Source: Litorivicinus sp. (GTDB lineage: Bacteria > Pseudomonadota > Gammaproteobacteria > Pseudomonadales > Litorivicinaceae). Taken from it: DNA of 35,436 bases. The DNA lies in assembly GCA_009886945.1 (NCBI GenBank), contig QXYM01000003.1, positions 1 through 35,436 of the forward strand. Reading direction: 5' to 3'. Both the position numbers and the translations under genes were made by a program. Below the pieces are notes generated by a model. The model did not search any database. It saw only the letters and a list, made by a program, of their open reading frames with translations, and had not been told where the DNA came from. Of this stretch, positions 8,486-18,384 are shown piece by piece (position 1 is the first letter of the stretch; the number at the start of each line of letters is the position of its first letter).

Positions 8486-9502
8486 TCACTCCCTAGAAAT
8501 GGACTGCCAATGCAGCAGTAAATCGATGACACGATTGGAATAACCCCATTCGTTGTCATACCAAAAAAGCAACTTCACCAGCCGCCCGTTCACCATCAAC
8601 TGCGTTGCATCAAAAATTGATGATGCCGGATGATGGTTAAAATCGATGGACACCAAAGGCTCCTCGTTCACAGCAAAAAGGCCGCCTTGGATTTGTGACC
8701 ATTGATGCATTGCATCCATGATCTCAGTCTCTGTGACCTCGCGACTGAACTCGACCGTGAGATCAACACAGGACACGTTTTGTGTCGGGACACGCATTGA
8801 AAATCCCTGGATGCGTCCGGACAGTTCAGGCATGACCCATTCCAACGCCTTAATCGCATTGGTACTCGTTGGAATCATTGAGCTGTGCGCAGATCGACCG
8901 CGCCTTAAATCGCGGTGAGCGGTATCAATCAACACCTGATCATTAGTCACTGCATGAATGGTCGTATAAAACCCACGCTCAATAGAGACCGATCGGGTCA
9001 ATCCAAAGACGCCAAGAGCAAGACAGTTCGTGGTGCAACTGGCTGCTGAAATCACGCGATGGGACTCCGTCAAGGCCAAATGATTCAATCCATAAACCAC
9101 CGTTAAATCGACATCGGGACCGCCTGGCGCACCGATCAGAACACGAGGAGCACCTTGCGAACGATGCGCATCAGCAGAGTCGCGATTTGCGAATCGCCCA
9201 GAGCTCTCGAGGACCACATCAACGGGAGTCTCTGGATAGGCAATCTCGCTGGGTGACTGATGGTGTGTCAGCGCAATCGAACGGCCATTCAGCAAGTAAC
9301 CACCGTGCGGATCCTTCTGAAACAACCGTTCAGAGCGGCCATGCGTGGAATCGTAGTGGGTCAGATGCACCAGACTCTCCGCATCGGCTGGATCATTGAT
9401 CAAAACCGGTTGAATACGATCAAAAAGACCCCGTTCAGCCAACGCACGAACCACACACCGGCCAATTCGGCCATAGCCATTAATTCCCAGACGCCAAGCC
9501 AA
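8486..9502 (-). CDS. gap: Glyceraldehyde-3-phosphate dehydrogenase family (GAPDH or erythrose-4-phosphate dehydrogenase)
   Basis: 338 residues. NAD-binding [14 protein letters not shown] at 6-19, catalytic SCTTNC (Cys156) and [10 protein letters not shown] (His183), and C-terminal [12 protein letters not shown]. Position between tkt and pgk is where pseudomonads and enterics carry epd, and features such as INDPADAE and [13 protein letters not shown] lean toward Epd; but Asp at the NAD-ribose position (IND) and [14 protein letters not shown] also fit true GAPDH. I leave the substrate open. The start is a TTG directly abutting the tkt stop (TAATTG), with AAGG 8 nt upstream; no ATG or GTG is available before the essential glycine motif. 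Confidence 0.88.
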   Translation of the reverse strand: MAWRLGINGYGRIGRCVVRALAERGLFDRIQPVLINDPADAESLVHLTHYDSTHGRSERLFQKDPHGGYLLNGRSIALTHHQSPSEIAYPETPVDVVLESSGRFANRDSADAHRSQGAPRVLIGAPGGPDVDLTVVYGLNHLALTESHRVISAASCTTNCLALGVFGLTRSVSIERGFYTTIHAVTNDQVLIDTAHRDLRRGRSAHSSMIPTSTNAIKALEWVMPELSGRIQGFSMRVPTQNVSCVDLTVEFSREVTETEIMDAMHQWSQIQGGLFAVNEEPLVSIDFNHHPASSIFDATQLMVNGRLVKLLFWYDNEWGYSNRVIDLLLHWQSISRE

Positions 9503-11482
9503 TTACAGTGCCTTAGCCGTTTCAACGACATGATCAACGGTAAAACCGAAATGTTTCATCACCTCACCGCCCGGCCCAGACTCACCAAAGGTGCGCATCC
9601 CAATCACAGCACCCTGAAGTCCCACATATTTGTACCAACCATCAGGATGGCCTGCTTCAATGGCTAACCGTTTCGCGCAGGCGCTTGGTAGAACCGACTC
9701 ACGATAACTGGCATCTTGTTGGTCAAATCGACTGGTCGATGGCATTGAAACCACGCGAACACCGCTGCCAAGAATGTCAGCCGCCGCAACAGCCAATTCA
9801 ACCTCAGATCCTGTCGCGATCACAATGAGGTCCAAAGCGCCGGTCTCGGGTTTCAACACATAACCGCCACGAGCGATGTCAGCCAACTGCTGGTCATCAC
9901 GTGGCTGGTTGGCCAATCCCTGACGCGAGAGGGCAAGAGCTGTCGGCCCTTGATAGGCCACCGCTTCTTTCCAAGCAACGAAGGTTTCTGTCGTGTCACA
10001 AGGCCTCCAAGTCTCAAGACCAGGGGTCGCTCGCAGGCTTGCGAGCTGCTCGATTGGCTGGTGCGTCGGACCATCTTCGCCCAAACCGATCGAATCATGG
10101 GTGAAGACATAAATCACGCGCTGTTTCATCAGTGCCGCCATCCGCACCGCATTTCGAGCATATTCCATGAAAATTAAGAAGGTTCCGCCAAAGGGCAAGA
10201 ACCCACCATGCAAAGCAACACCGTTCATCAGCGCGCACATGGCAAACTCCCGAACCCCATAATGCAGATAGTTGCCACCGGGATTCGTGACGGTATTCGC
10301 CTGACAGTCAGGCCAAACAGTTAAATTGGAGTGGCCCAAATCCGCAGAACCACCGAGCACCTCCGGAAACACCTTGGCCACGACTTCGATCGCATTCTGA
10401 GAGGCTTTTCGCGTCGCAAGCTTTGGGGACTCCGATTGCGTCTGGCGAATGGCTTGATCCAAGGTGGTCATCGCATCTGCTGGCAGCTCGCCGGAAACCC
10501 GGCGCTCAAATTCAGCCGCAAGTTCAGGGTACTGCTCACGATAGCGCGCGAATAATTGAGCCCATTCAGCTTGTGCCTTCGCACCAGCCTCTGTTGCATC
10601 CCACGCATGTCGAATATCAGCAGGAACCTCGAAGGGTCCATGCGTCCATCCTAAAGCATCGCGTGTCGCTTGAATTTCCGCATCCCCCAACGGTGCCCCG
10701 TGCGTCTTTTCACTGCCTGCGAGATTCGGAGAGCCAAAACCAATGACAGTCCGACAACAAATCAGTGTTGGACGCGAGGATTCCTGCCGCGCCGTCTTCA
10801 GCGCTGTTTCAATTTCCGTTGCATCATGACCATCGACGCCACGAATCACTTGCCAGCCATAGGACTCAAATCGGGCCGGCGTGTCATCACTGAACCAGCC
10901 GCGCACATCACCATCAATGGAAATCCCGTTGTCATCATAAAAGACGATCAATTGTCCAAGGCCAAGGGTGCCGGCGAGTGAGCATGCTTCGTGGCTGACC
11001 CCCTCCATTAGACAACCATCACCCACGAAACAATAGGTGTGATGATCGACGATTGGGAAATCATCGCGGTTAAATTGTGCGGCAAGCGTTCGCTCAGCAA
11101 GCGCCATTCCAACAGCGTTAGCCAGCCCCTGACCTAAGGGCCCAGTGGTTGTCTCAACGCCAGCTGTATAGCCATATTCAGGATGTCCCGGGGTTCGCGA
11201 ATGCAACTGACGGAAGGACTTGAGGTCCTCGATCGTCACATCATAGCCTGTGAGATGAAGCAACGAGTAAATCAACATCGAGCCATGACCATTAGACAAG
11301 ATAAAGCGGTCACGATTTGGCCATTGTGGATCAGCCGGATTGTGACGGAGCACGCCTCGCCACACCACTTCGGCAATGTCAGCCATTCCCATTGGGGCAC
11401 CTGGGTGCCCTGAATTCGCGGCCTGCACAGCATCAATACTCAAAAATCGAATAGCGTTGGCAAGCGCCCTGCGGTCAGTCAT
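9503..11482 (-). CDS. tkt: Transketolase
   Basis: 659 residues, normal length. Thiamine-diphosphate enzyme moving two-carbon units between sugar phosphates, linking glycolysis to the pentose phosphate pathway. The N-terminal domain has [20 protein letters not shown] and the ThDP/Mg motif [13 protein letters not shown]; the middle domain has [20 protein letters not shown]; the C-terminal domain has [15 protein letters not shown] precedes the ATG by about 8 nt. First gene of the tkt-gap-pgk-fba operon, in which all junctions are 0-8 nt or overlapping. No convincing promoter could be picked in the 151-bp region shared with metK. Confidence 0.97.
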   Translation of the reverse strand: MTDRRALANAIRFLSIDAVQAANSGHPGAPMGMADIAEVVWRGVLRHNPADPQWPNRDRFILSNGHGSMLIYSLLHLTGYDVTIEDLKSFRQLHSRTPGHPEYGYTAGVETTTGPLGQGLANAVGMALAERTLAAQFNRDDFPIVDHHTYCFVGDGCLMEGVSHEACSLAGTLGLGQLIVFYDDNGISIDGDVRGWFSDDTPARFESYGWQVIRGVDGHDATEIETALKTARQESSRPTLICCRTVIGFGSPNLAGSEKTHGAPLGDAEIQATRDALGWTHGPFEVPADIRHAWDATEAGAKAQAEWAQLFARYREQYPELAAEFERRVSGELPADAMTTLDQAIRQTQSESPKLATRKASQNAIEVVAKVFPEVLGGSADLGHSNLTVWPDCQANTVTNPGGNYLHYGVREFAMCALMNGVALHGGFLPFGGTFLIFMEYARNAVRMAALMKQRVIYVFTHDSIGLGEDGPTHQPIEQLASLRATPGLETWRPCDTTETFVAWKEAVAYQGPTALALSRQGLANQPRDDQQLADIARGGYVLKPETGALDLIVIATGSEVELAVAAADILGSGVRVVSMPSTSRFDQQDASYRESVLPSACAKRLAIEAGHPDGWYKYVGLQGAVIGMRTFGESGPGGEVMKHFGFTVDHVVETAKAL

Positions 11483-11566
11483 GTGACATCCTTTCTTATC
11501 ACTGAGAAAAATTTCGAACCCGCATTGTTATGAAACCTGAGAAGAACCACAAGGTAGGATTTTGCG

Positions 11567-11600
11567 TTGACATTGACATATAAAGATATCTTTATACAAT
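11567..11600 (+). promoter_or_regulatory. metK promoter with tandem -35 boxes
   Basis: Two perfect TTGACA hexamers stand back to back (11567-11572 and 11573-11578). The second is followed after 16 bp by TACAAT (11595-11600, 5/6 to TATAAT); the first pairs less well with TTTATA (11591-11596, 18-bp spacer). Transcription would start near 11607, leaving a leader of about 27 nt, too short for a SAM or SAH riboswitch. Confidence 0.7.
11579..11596. promoter_or_regulatory. 18-bp palindromic operator in the metK promoter
   Basis: TATAAAGATATCTTTATA is a perfect palindrome filling the spacer between the -35 (ends 11578) and the -10 (starts 11595). A bound dimer would block RNA polymerase. The adjacent genes are metK and ahcY, known targets of the ArsR-family repressor SahR in many proteobacteria that lack MetJ, so SahR is the leading candidate; this is inference from position and symmetry. 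It is not a MetJ array, which needs tandem AGACGTCT-like boxes. Confidence 0.65.
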
Positions 11601-11633
11601 TATGTTTGCTTTGACGAACGCAGGACTCTTGTA

Positions 11634-12797
11634 ATGACCGATTTGACCTATTTCACCTCAGAATCTGTATCAGAAGGCCATCCCGATAAAATGGCAGATC
11701 AGATCTCGGACGCGATTCTTGATGCTCTCATCACCGACGACAAGTACACCCGCGCCGGCATCGAGACAATGGTCAAAACTGGATTAGTCCTCGTTTCCGG
11801 CGAAGTCCGCACCGATACGTGGGTCGATATCGAAGACATCATTCGCCAAGTGGTCTTGGATATCGGTTATGACCACTCCTCACTCGGGTTTGACGGGAAT
11901 ACCTGTGCGGTTCTGAACGGCATTGGCAAGCAATCACAAGACATTGCCCAAGGTGTTGATCAAACCGAAAACCATGAGCAAGGCGCCGGCGACCAGGGTT
12001 TGATGTTTGGTTACGCAACCAACGAAACCGACAGTTTGATGCCTGCTCCAATCCATTACTCGCATACCTTGGTCCGTCGTCAAGCAGAAGTCCGCAAGAA
12101 CGGCGACCTGCCCTACCTTCGCCCCGATGCGAAGAGTCAAGTCACATTCGCTTATGACGGTGACACCATCGTCGGTATTGACGCGGTTGTTCTTTCAACA
12201 CAACACGACGAAGACGTCTCTCTCGAGCAACTCCAGCGCGATGTCAAAGAGCACATCATTCAGCCGGTGTTGCCAGAGGCATGGCTCACGGAGCAAACCA
12301 AGTATCACATCAACCCAACTGGGCGTTTTGTGATCGGTGGTCCGGTCGGTGATGCCGGACTGACCGGTCGTAAAATCATTGTGGATACCTACGGCGGGAT
12401 GGCACGCCACGGTGGTGGCGCTTTCTCTGGCAAAGATCCATCAAAAGTCGATCGCTCAGCAGCCTATGCCGCACGTTATGTGGCGAAGAATTTAGTTGCC
12501 GCTGGTTTGGCCGATCGTTGCGAGGTCCAGGTGTCCTATGCGATCGGTGTTGCTGAACCGACATCCATTCGTGTCGAGACATTCGGCACATCAACATTCA
12601 CTAACGCACAACTCGATCACTTGGTCCGCGCACACTTTGACCTGCGCCCGAGAGCAATCTCGACCATGCTTGATCTGAATCGCCCGATCTATCGCCCAAC
12701 GGCCGCCTATGGTCATTTTGGTCGCGATGATCTGGATCTGACTTGGGAGCGCACGGACCGCGCGCAGGCATTGGCTGACGCGGCCGCGAAACTCTAA
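11634..12797 (+). CDS. metK: S-adenosylmethionine synthetase
   Basis: 387 residues (E. coli 384). It makes S-adenosylmethionine from methionine and ATP. Signatures: [19 protein letters not shown] (residues 11-29), the adenosine motif [12 protein letters not shown] (about 117-128), and the P-loop-like [19 protein letters not shown] (about 263-281). AGGA lies 8 nt before the ATG. It is the first gene of a long co-directional run and directly precedes ahcY (17-nt gap), so SAM synthesis and SAH removal are likely regulated together by the promoter and palindrome upstream. Confidence 0.98.
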   Translation: MTDLTYFTSESVSEGHPDKMADQISDAILDALITDDKYTRAGIETMVKTGLVLVSGEVRTDTWVDIEDIIRQVVLDIGYDHSSLGFDGNTCAVLNGIGKQSQDIAQGVDQTENHEQGAGDQGLMFGYATNETDSLMPAPIHYSHTLVRRQAEVRKNGDLPYLRPDAKSQVTFAYDGDTIVGIDAVVLSTQHDEDVSLEQLQRDVKEHIIQPVLPEAWLTEQTKYHINPTGRFVIGGPVGDAGLTGRKIIVDTYGGMARHGGGAFSGKDPSKVDRSAAYAARYVAKNLVAAGLADRCEVQVSYAIGVAEPTSIRVETFGTSTFTNAQLDHLVRAHFDLRPRAISTMLDLNRPIYRPTAAYGHFGRDDLDLTWERTDRAQALADAAAKL

Positions 12798-12814
12798 TCA
12801 ACAGAAGAGGCACT

Positions 12815-14209
12815 ATGATGAGCGCACTACCAACCGACGTTTTAAACGGCGACTACAAAATTAAAGATCTGTCTCTGGCAGAGTGGGGACGCAAGGAAAT
12901 TCGTCTGGCAGAAAGTGAAATGCCAGCGTTGATGCGTCTTCGTGAAAAATATCAGGCTGAACAACCCCTGAAGGGAGCCAAAATCATTGGCTGCATCCAT
13001 ATGACGGTTCAGACAGCCGTTTTGATCGAGACTCTGGTTTCTCTCGGCGCTGAAGTCCGCTGGAGTTCCTGCAATATTTTCTCAACACAGGATGAAGCTG
13101 CGGCGGCCATCGTCGCTGCCGGTATTCCGGTCTACGCCTGGAAAGGTCAAACCAATGAAGAAGGTGAATGGTGTGTTGAGCAGACCATTTTGAAAAATGG
13201 CCGGCCTTGGGACGCAAATATGTTGCTGGACGATGGCGGTGACTTGACTGCCATGGTTCACCAGAAATATCCAGAAATGCTCGCTCGCATCCACGGAGTG
13301 ACCGAAGAAACTACCACTGGCGTTCACCGCCTCGTCGATATGCTGAAAAATGGCGAGCTGAAGATTCCTGCGATCAACGTCAATGACGCGGTCACAAAAG
13401 CGAAAAACGACAACAAATATGGTTGCCGACATTCGTTAAACGATGCCATCAAGCGCGGCACGGATATGTTGTTATCTGGTAAGCGCGCGCTCGTCATCGG
13501 CTATGGTGATGTGGGTAAAGGTTCGGCTCAAAGCCTTCGCCAAGAAGGCATGATTGTTCGAATCGCTGAATCAGATCCGATTTGCGCCATGCAAGCCTGC
13601 ATGGATGGTTTTGAGGTGGTCAGCCCGTACAACAATGGCGTCAAAACGAACCAAGTCGACGACGTGAATACTCGGCTCCTTGAAGACACCGACGTTCTCG
13701 TGACCACGACCGGGAACATTGATGTCTGTGACAGCGCGATGCTCCAGTGCGTGAAGAAAGGGGCCATTGTCTGCAACATCGGCCACTTCGATAACGAAAT
13801 CGATACCAGCTACATGCGTTCTCACTGGCGCTGGGAAGAAGTCAAACCGCAAGTGCATCAAGTGTTCCGCTCGGATGCTGATGACGACTACTTGTTGCTA
13901 CTTGCAGAAGGTCGCCTAGTGAACCTCGGTAACGCGACAGGTCATCCGTCACGCATCATGGATGGCTCATTCGCCAACCAAGTGCTCGCCCAAATTGAAA
14001 TGTACAAACGTGGCTTTGCCGACTTAGATGATGCAGACAAGGCCAAGCACATTGGTATTGAAGTACTACCCAAGCAGCTCGACGAAGAAGTCGCTCGCTG
14101 CATGGTTGAGGGCTTTGGCGGCGTGATCACCAAACTCACAGCCGAACAAGCCAAGTACATCGGCGTATCTGTCGAAGGCCCGTTCAAGCCCGAAGCATAC
14201 AAGTACTGA
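12815..14209 (+). CDS. ahcY: Adenosylhomocysteinase
   Basis: 464 residues. It hydrolyses S-adenosylhomocysteine to adenosine and homocysteine, removing the product inhibitor of methyltransferases. Signatures: [30 protein letters not shown], the NAD motif [25 protein letters not shown] and the C-terminal [10 protein letters not shown], with the extra segment around [22 protein letters not shown] typical of the long bacterial form. Two adjacent ATGs (12815 and 12818) are possible; AGAGG fits the second better (7 nt). The 17-nt gap after metK leaves no room for an SAH riboswitch. Confidence 0.97.
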   Translation: MMSALPTDVLNGDYKIKDLSLAEWGRKEIRLAESEMPALMRLREKYQAEQPLKGAKIIGCIHMTVQTAVLIETLVSLGAEVRWSSCNIFSTQDEAAAAIVAAGIPVYAWKGQTNEEGEWCVEQTILKNGRPWDANMLLDDGGDLTAMVHQKYPEMLARIHGVTEETTTGVHRLVDMLKNGELKIPAINVNDAVTKAKNDNKYGCRHSLNDAIKRGTDMLLSGKRALVIGYGDVGKGSAQSLRQEGMIVRIAESDPICAMQACMDGFEVVSPYNNGVKTNQVDDVNTRLLEDTDVLVTTTGNIDVCDSAMLQCVKKGAIVCNIGHFDNEIDTSYMRSHWRWEEVKPQVHQVFRSDADDDYLLLLAEGRLVNLGNATGHPSRIMDGSFANQVLAQIEMYKRGFADLDDADKAKHIGIEVLPKQLDEEVARCMVEGFGGVITKLTAEQAKYIGVSVEGPFKPEAYKY

Positions 14210-14211
14210 TC

Positions 14212-14919
14212 ATGAGAACACCTCGTCTGTATGCGGACACAATCAGTCACGCGTCAGGCGAGGTGGTTTTATCAGAACGCAATCATCACTATCTCGCTCG
14301 GGTGTTGCGGGCACAAGTCGGTCAACAGGTGAGTCTGTTCAACGGGCAGGGATGCACCACTGACGCGGTCATCACAGAAATCAATAAACGCCAAACCATC
14401 GTCGATCTGCGTGATCGAACAGAACACGCCGACCAAAGACTTCCCGTCACACTCGGTATGGCACTGATCAAATCGGATCGTTTTGATTGGACACTACAAA
14501 AAGCAACCGAACTTGGCGTTACTGCCATTTTACCGCTGATCACTCAATTCACCGATTCACCACCCAAGGCCGATCGTCTTCAGAAGAAATGGGGGCACTG
14601 GCAGGAGATATTGGTGAATGCCTGTGAACAATCCGACAATCACTGGCTGCCTCAACTGCTTGAACCGACCCGATTCTCCGACCTCAGGTTGACTGGCCAA
14701 ACCATTGTGGCCCATCCAGCAACGACGACCGCCACTGTCGATCCTCTCGAATCTTCGCTGTTATTAATTGGCCCGGAAGGCGGATTTAGTGATGAAGAGG
14801 TCCAGACTCTTTTGAAAAAGCAGGTGAAACCGATGTCACTTGGCCCCAGAATACTGAGAGCGGAGACGGCAGCGATTGTCGGACTCACTTTGCTCGGACA
14901 GCAGTACGGCCAATTCTAG
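14212..14919 (+). CDS. rsmE: 16S rRNA (uracil-1498-N3)-methyltransferase
   Basis: 235 residues. SPOUT-fold enzyme that methylates U1498 of 16S rRNA using SAM. The N-terminal PUA-like part has HHYLARVLRAQVGQQVSLF; the SAM-binding knot shows LLIGPEGGFSDEEV (about 183-196) and LGPRILRAETAAI (about 207-219), the family's signature blocks. It starts two bases after the ahcY stop and so is part of the same transcript. The next gene, gshB, follows in 9 nt, the standard gammaproteobacterial order. Confidence 0.96.
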   Translation: MRTPRLYADTISHASGEVVLSERNHHYLARVLRAQVGQQVSLFNGQGCTTDAVITEINKRQTIVDLRDRTEHADQRLPVTLGMALIKSDRFDWTLQKATELGVTAILPLITQFTDSPPKADRLQKKWGHWQEILVNACEQSDNHWLPQLLEPTRFSDLRLTGQTIVAHPATTTATVDPLESSLLLIGPEGGFSDEEVQTLLKKQVKPMSLGPRILRAETAAIVGLTLLGQQYGQF

Positions 14920-14928
14920 GGAAGACAC

Positions 14929-15882
14929 GTGGGAACAGCACAACAGCGCATTGGATTCTGGATGGATCCGATCGAAAGCATCAAGCCATATAAAGACACC
15001 AGTTTCGCGCTCATGCTCGCCGCACAAGCACTCGGTCATGAGATTGTGTATCTGCCGAAAAATGGACTGGCCTTAATGGAAGGCGTGGCCACTGGCATGA
15101 TGCAAACCGTGACCGTCACCGACGGTGTCAACACGGGTTTCGCGTCGCTCTCGGAGCAAACCCGAGCACCTTTGAGTGATTTGGATGTGATCATGATCCG
15201 AGTTGATCCACCGTTTGACAGCGAGTATCTCTATGGAACGCACATCCTTGAGCGCGCCAAGCAACACGGCGTTCGTGTCGTCAACAACCCGCAGGCAATC
15301 CGCGATTGCAACGAGAAGCTCTTCGCGACCGAATTTAGTGCACTCATGCCAACGACTTGGGTGTCCTCACGACACGAGGATATTCGAGCATTTCAACAGT
15401 CGCACGGCGACATCATTCTCAAGCCTCTCGACGGCATGGGTGGATCAGGAATTTTCCGAATCACCGCCGACGGATTGAATCTGGGTGCTGTGCTTGAAAC
15501 GCTCTCACCCGACGAATCACGATTGGTGATGGCACAAGAATACCGACCAGAAATTGCCGATGGCGATCGTCGGGTGCTGGTTCTTCACGGACAACCGATT
15601 TCACACGTCTTAGCGCGCATTCCATCACAGGGAGAAACCCGCGGTAACCTGGCCGCCGGAGGGCGGGGTGTGGCTATGCCAATTTCTGATCGAGAGCGTG
15701 AAATTGCGGAAACGGTCGGCCCATACCTACTCGAACGCGGATTATTATTCGTTGGCCTCGATGTCATCGGTGGCCATCTCACCGAAATTAACGTCACCAG
15801 CCCAACCTGTGTTCGAGAGATCGATGCACAAGCGAACACTCAAATTGGACACGACTTTTTCGAAGCACTTTTTAACCAGTGA
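14929..15882 (+). CDS. gshB: Glutathione synthetase
   Basis: 317 residues (E. coli 316). ATP-grasp ligase joining glycine to gamma-glutamylcysteine. Signatures: FWMDPIESIKPYKDTSFALM at the N-terminus, VVNNPQAIRDCNEKLFA, the ATP-grasp loop KPLDGMGGSGIFR and the C-terminal GLDVIGGHLTEINVTSPTC. The start is GTG at 14929, with AGGGA seven bases upstream; no ATG is near enough to the conserved GFWMDP start. No terminator separates it from yqgE. Confidence 0.97.
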   Translation: MGTAQQRIGFWMDPIESIKPYKDTSFALMLAAQALGHEIVYLPKNGLALMEGVATGMMQTVTVTDGVNTGFASLSEQTRAPLSDLDVIMIRVDPPFDSEYLYGTHILERAKQHGVRVVNNPQAIRDCNEKLFATEFSALMPTTWVSSRHEDIRAFQQSHGDIILKPLDGMGGSGIFRITADGLNLGAVLETLSPDESRLVMAQEYRPEIADGDRRVLVLHGQPISHVLARIPSQGETRGNLAAGGRGVAMPISDREREIAETVGPYLLERGLLFVGLDVIGGHLTEINVTSPTCVREIDAQANTQIGHDFFEALFNQ

Positions 15883-15904
15883 GCTACACTTAACGGATGC
15901 AGTC

Positions 15905-16492
15905 ATGAAAGAGACCAACCCCATGAGCGACGATTCAGGACAATCTCAGTTTAACGGCCAGTTTTTGGTATCCATGCCGGATCTTAAGGATGGCGTGTTT
16001 GAGTCATCGTTGGTGCTAACCTGTGAGCATGGTGAGACCGGAGCCATGGGCTTTATCGTGAATAAGCCCACTGAATTTTCAGTCCAAGAGATCTTCGAAC
16101 AACTCGGCCTTGAGGCTGCGTCGGATTTGGATCCAAACATTCCGGTCATGAATGGCGGCCCAGTTGAACCGCAACGTGGCTTCTTACTCTCCAATCATCC
16201 GATCACAGATGACGTGGTCGAAGTGCTCGAAGGTTTGTTTCTCGCTTCCAGCCCAGATGTATTACCACTGGCTGTCGATGCCCTGAATCAGGGGGACGCC
16301 ATCTTTATTCTAGGTTACTCAGGCTGGTCAGAAGGACAACTTGAGTCGGAAATGGCAGCCAATAGCTGGATTCATGTTCCCTGGGATGCGGATGTTATTT
16401 TCCAAATTCCAACCGCTGATCGCCAGCGAGCCGCGTTAGCGCAACTGGGGATCGATCCGATCCAGCTGTCACAAGGTGCAGGCCACGCCTAA
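15905..16492 (+). CDS. yqgE: YqgE/AlgH family protein
   Basis: 195 residues from ATG 15905; ATG 15923 is an alternative 6 codons in. The upstream extension of the open frame overlaps gshB and is discarded. Signatures of the family: GQFLVSMPDLKDGVFESSLV, CEHGETGAMGFIVNKP, MNGGPVEPQRGFLL and LGYSGWSEGQLESEMAANSW. AlgH of Pseudomonas was named for an effect on alginate, but the biochemical role is unknown. The pairing with ruvX (stop and start overlapping, TAATG) is nearly universal in gammaproteobacteria. Confidence 0.94.
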   Translation: MKETNPMSDDSGQSQFNGQFLVSMPDLKDGVFESSLVLTCEHGETGAMGFIVNKPTEFSVQEIFEQLGLEAASDLDPNIPVMNGGPVEPQRGFLLSNHPITDDVVEVLEGLFLASSPDVLPLAVDALNQGDAIFILGYSGWSEGQLESEMAANSWIHVPWDADVIFQIPTADRQRAALAQLGIDPIQLSQGAGHA

Positions 16493-16905
16493 TGCCCTTG
16501 GCCCTTGGGTTTGATTACGGACTCTCGCGCATTGGGGTAGCTACCGGGCAAACGCTGACACAAACAGCGAGCCCTCTGATCGCTCTCTCCGCGAAGGATG
16601 GAACGCCCCGATGGGAGCAAATCCAGGCTCTTCTGGATGAATGGAAGCCTGATCTCGTGGTGGTTGGTCTCCCATTACACGATGACGGATCAATGAGTGA
16701 AATGGCTGAACGCGCGAAAAAATTTGGTCAACGCATCCACGGGCGATATGGTGTCCACGTCGAATTTATCAACGAATACCACAGCACACGCGAGGCTCGT
16801 GAGCACCTCAACTATCGAGGAAAAGCGGGCGATCAAGACGGCAAACTTGATGCAACAGCGGCGAGTGTCATACTCGAACGCTGGCTTGGAGAACAACATG
16901 CGTGA
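16492..16905 (+). CDS. ruvX: Holliday junction resolvase-like RNase H-fold protein (YqgF)
   Basis: 137 residues, the usual length. RNase H-like nuclease family implicated in pre-16S rRNA 5'-end processing and once proposed as an alternative Holliday junction resolvase. The first catalytic Asp is in LALGFDYGLSRIGVATGQ (D8), with VVGLPLHDDGSMSEMAERAKKF and the C-terminal KLDATAASVILERWL carrying the last acidic residue. The start overlaps the yqgE stop and the end overlaps pyrR by 8 nt. Confidence 0.95.
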   Translation: MPLALGFDYGLSRIGVATGQTLTQTASPLIALSAKDGTPRWEQIQALLDEWKPDLVVVGLPLHDDGSMSEMAERAKKFGQRIHGRYGVHVEFINEYHSTREAREHLNYRGKAGDQDGKLDATAASVILERWLGEQHA

Positions 16906-17401
16906 GATTCGATCTCAAACAGCGACAGAAGCAGCACTCCTCACACTCATCACTGAGGTGCGAGACCACTATGCGAATGAACGACCACTGGTTGTTGGCA
17001 TCCATACAGGCGGTGCCTGGGTAGCCGCTCGTCTCTGCGAGGCGCTCCACTGGGATCCGCCGGCAACCCTCGACATCTCACTCTATCGTGATGATTTCGA
17101 AACCAGTGGATTGAAACGGTCCGGGACGACTGACCGCATGCCTCAACAACTCAATGGTGAACGCATCCTGCTGATTGATGATGTGCTTTTCACGGGTCGA
17201 ACCATTCGAGCAGCGATCAATGTTCTGTTTGATTATGGCCGTCCAGGAGGCATCGATTTGGGCATTTTATTTGATCGTGGCGGCCGAGAATTACCCATCG
17301 AGCCCACTTTCCTCGGAGAATCCCTTGGCGAAGAAGGGGTTGGCCGGTGTAAACTATCGGGACCTGAGCCTTTAGTGCTCATGACCCCGGACTCGGAATA
17401 A
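16898..17401 (+). CDS. pyrR: PyrR-type pyrimidine regulator / uracil phosphoribosyltransferase
   Basis: 167 residues from the ATG at 16898, chosen because GGAG lies six bases upstream and it gives the family's start; the frame is open further back into ruvX. The PRPP-binding signature [17 protein letters not shown] (residues 88-104) is clear, with [12 protein letters not shown] and ISLYRDDF characteristic of PyrR. In Gram-positives PyrR controls attenuation of pyr mRNA; in Pseudomonas-like bacteria a PyrR precedes pyrB with pyrC', and its regulatory role is less certain. No antiterminator hairpin is seen upstream or in the 8-nt gap before pyrB. Confidence 0.93.
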   Translation: MREIRSQTATEAALLTLITEVRDHYANERPLVVGIHTGGAWVAARLCEALHWDPPATLDISLYRDDFETSGLKRSGTTDRMPQQLNGERILLIDDVLFTGRTIRAAINVLFDYGRPGGIDLGILFDRGGRELPIEPTFLGESLGEEGVGRCKLSGPEPLVLMTPDSE

Positions 17402-17409
17402 GGAACGCC

Positions 17410-18384
17410 ATGCAAGGTCCAGCTGCGCTCCAGCTCACACCAGACGGACGATTGAAACATCTCCTGACGACCGAAGGCCTTCCTCAATCTCTCATCACCG
17501 AACTTCTTGATACCGCAGAAACATTCTTGTCATCACAGGGCCAGCCTGTGAAGAAAGTGCCGCTCCTCCGCGGTAAAACAGTGGTGAATTTATTTTTCGA
17601 GAACTCAACCCGAACGCGAACGACCTTTGATATTGCAGCCCATCGCTTAAGTGCAGATGTGGTCACCCTTGATATCCGAACCAGTTCGGCCTCCAAAGGC
17701 GAAACCCTGTTTGATACGCTGAAAAACCTAGAGGCAATGCAAGCCGACCTATTTGTGGTCCGACACAGTGCCGGTGGAGCGCCCTTCTTCATTGCTGATC
17801 GTGTGACACCCAACATTGCTGTCATTAATGCTGGTGATGGCACGCATGCGCACCCAACTCAAGCCCTCCTCGACTTGATGACCATCCGGAAGCACAAAGG
17901 GGACCCGGCAAATCTGTCGGTGGCCATCGTCGGCGATCTGAAGCACTCCCGTGTTGCCCGATCGTTGATTCACGGATTACGCGGCATGGGGTGTCCAGAT
18001 ATTCGCGCGATTGGTCCGGGAACACTCCTACCGGGAGATCTCGGGCACCTCGGTGTGCAGAGTTTCAATCGCATCGAGGACGGTCTCAATGGCGTCGATG
18101 TTGTGGTCCTTCTCCGACTGCAAAAGGAACGCATGAGTAGTGCACTACTGCCAAGTGAGCGCGAATTTTTCAACCTCTACGGAATGACAGAATCACGTCT
18201 CCAACTCGCCGACGACAATGCCATCGTGATGCACCCAGGTCCGATCAACCGCGGTGTCGAAATCGCCAACGAAGTGGCAGATGGCCCCCAAGCTGTCATC
18301 TTGGATCAAGTCACTAACGGGATTGCCATCCGCATGGCCGTCATGGCAATGACTCTCTCAACACAACAGGAGAGTCAATCATGA
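17410..18384 (+). CDS. pyrB: Aspartate carbamoyltransferase catalytic chain
   Basis: 324 residues, longer at the N-terminus than E. coli PyrB: the first ~25 residues ([19 protein letters not shown]) resemble the extension of Pseudomonas class A ATCase, which binds nucleotide effectors. It condenses aspartate and carbamoyl phosphate, the first committed pyrimidine step. Active-site motifs: [12 protein letters not shown], the SASKGET loop lysine, [14 protein letters not shown] and [11 protein letters not shown]. No pyrI follows. Instead a pyrC' overlaps by ATGA, as in the Pseudomonas dodecameric PyrB-PyrC' complex. Confidence 0.97.
   Translation: MQGPAALQLTPDGRLKHLLTTEGLPQSLITELLDTAETFLSSQGQPVKKVPLLRGKTVVNLFFENSTRTRTTFDIAAHRLSADVVTLDIRTSSASKGETLFDTLKNLEAMQADLFVVRHSAGGAPFFIADRVTPNIAVINAGDGTHAHPTQALLDLMTIRKHKGDPANLSVAIVGDLKHSRVARSLIHGLRGMGCPDIRAIGPGTLLPGDLGHLGVQSFNRIEDGLNGVDVVVLLRLQKERMSSALLPSEREFFNLYGMTESRLQLADDNAIVMHPGPINRGVEIANEVADGPQAVILDQVTNGIAIRMAVMAMTLSTQQESQS

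Noticed and set aside
11483-11633. MetJ operator or SAM riboswitch upstream of metK
   Set aside because: MetJ needs tandem AGACGTCT-like 8-mers, which are absent; the predicted leader of about 27 nt is too short for a riboswitch.
12798-12814. SAH riboswitch before ahcY
   Set aside because: Only 17 nt separate metK and ahcY, filled by the Shine-Dalgarno.
15668-16492. 274-residue version of YqgE
   Set aside because: The first 79 residues are a shadow of gshB; family similarity starts after ATG 15905.
16697-17401. 234-residue version of PyrR
   Set aside because: The first 67 residues are ruvX read in another frame; ATG 16898 has a Shine-Dalgarno and gives the usual PyrR N-terminus.
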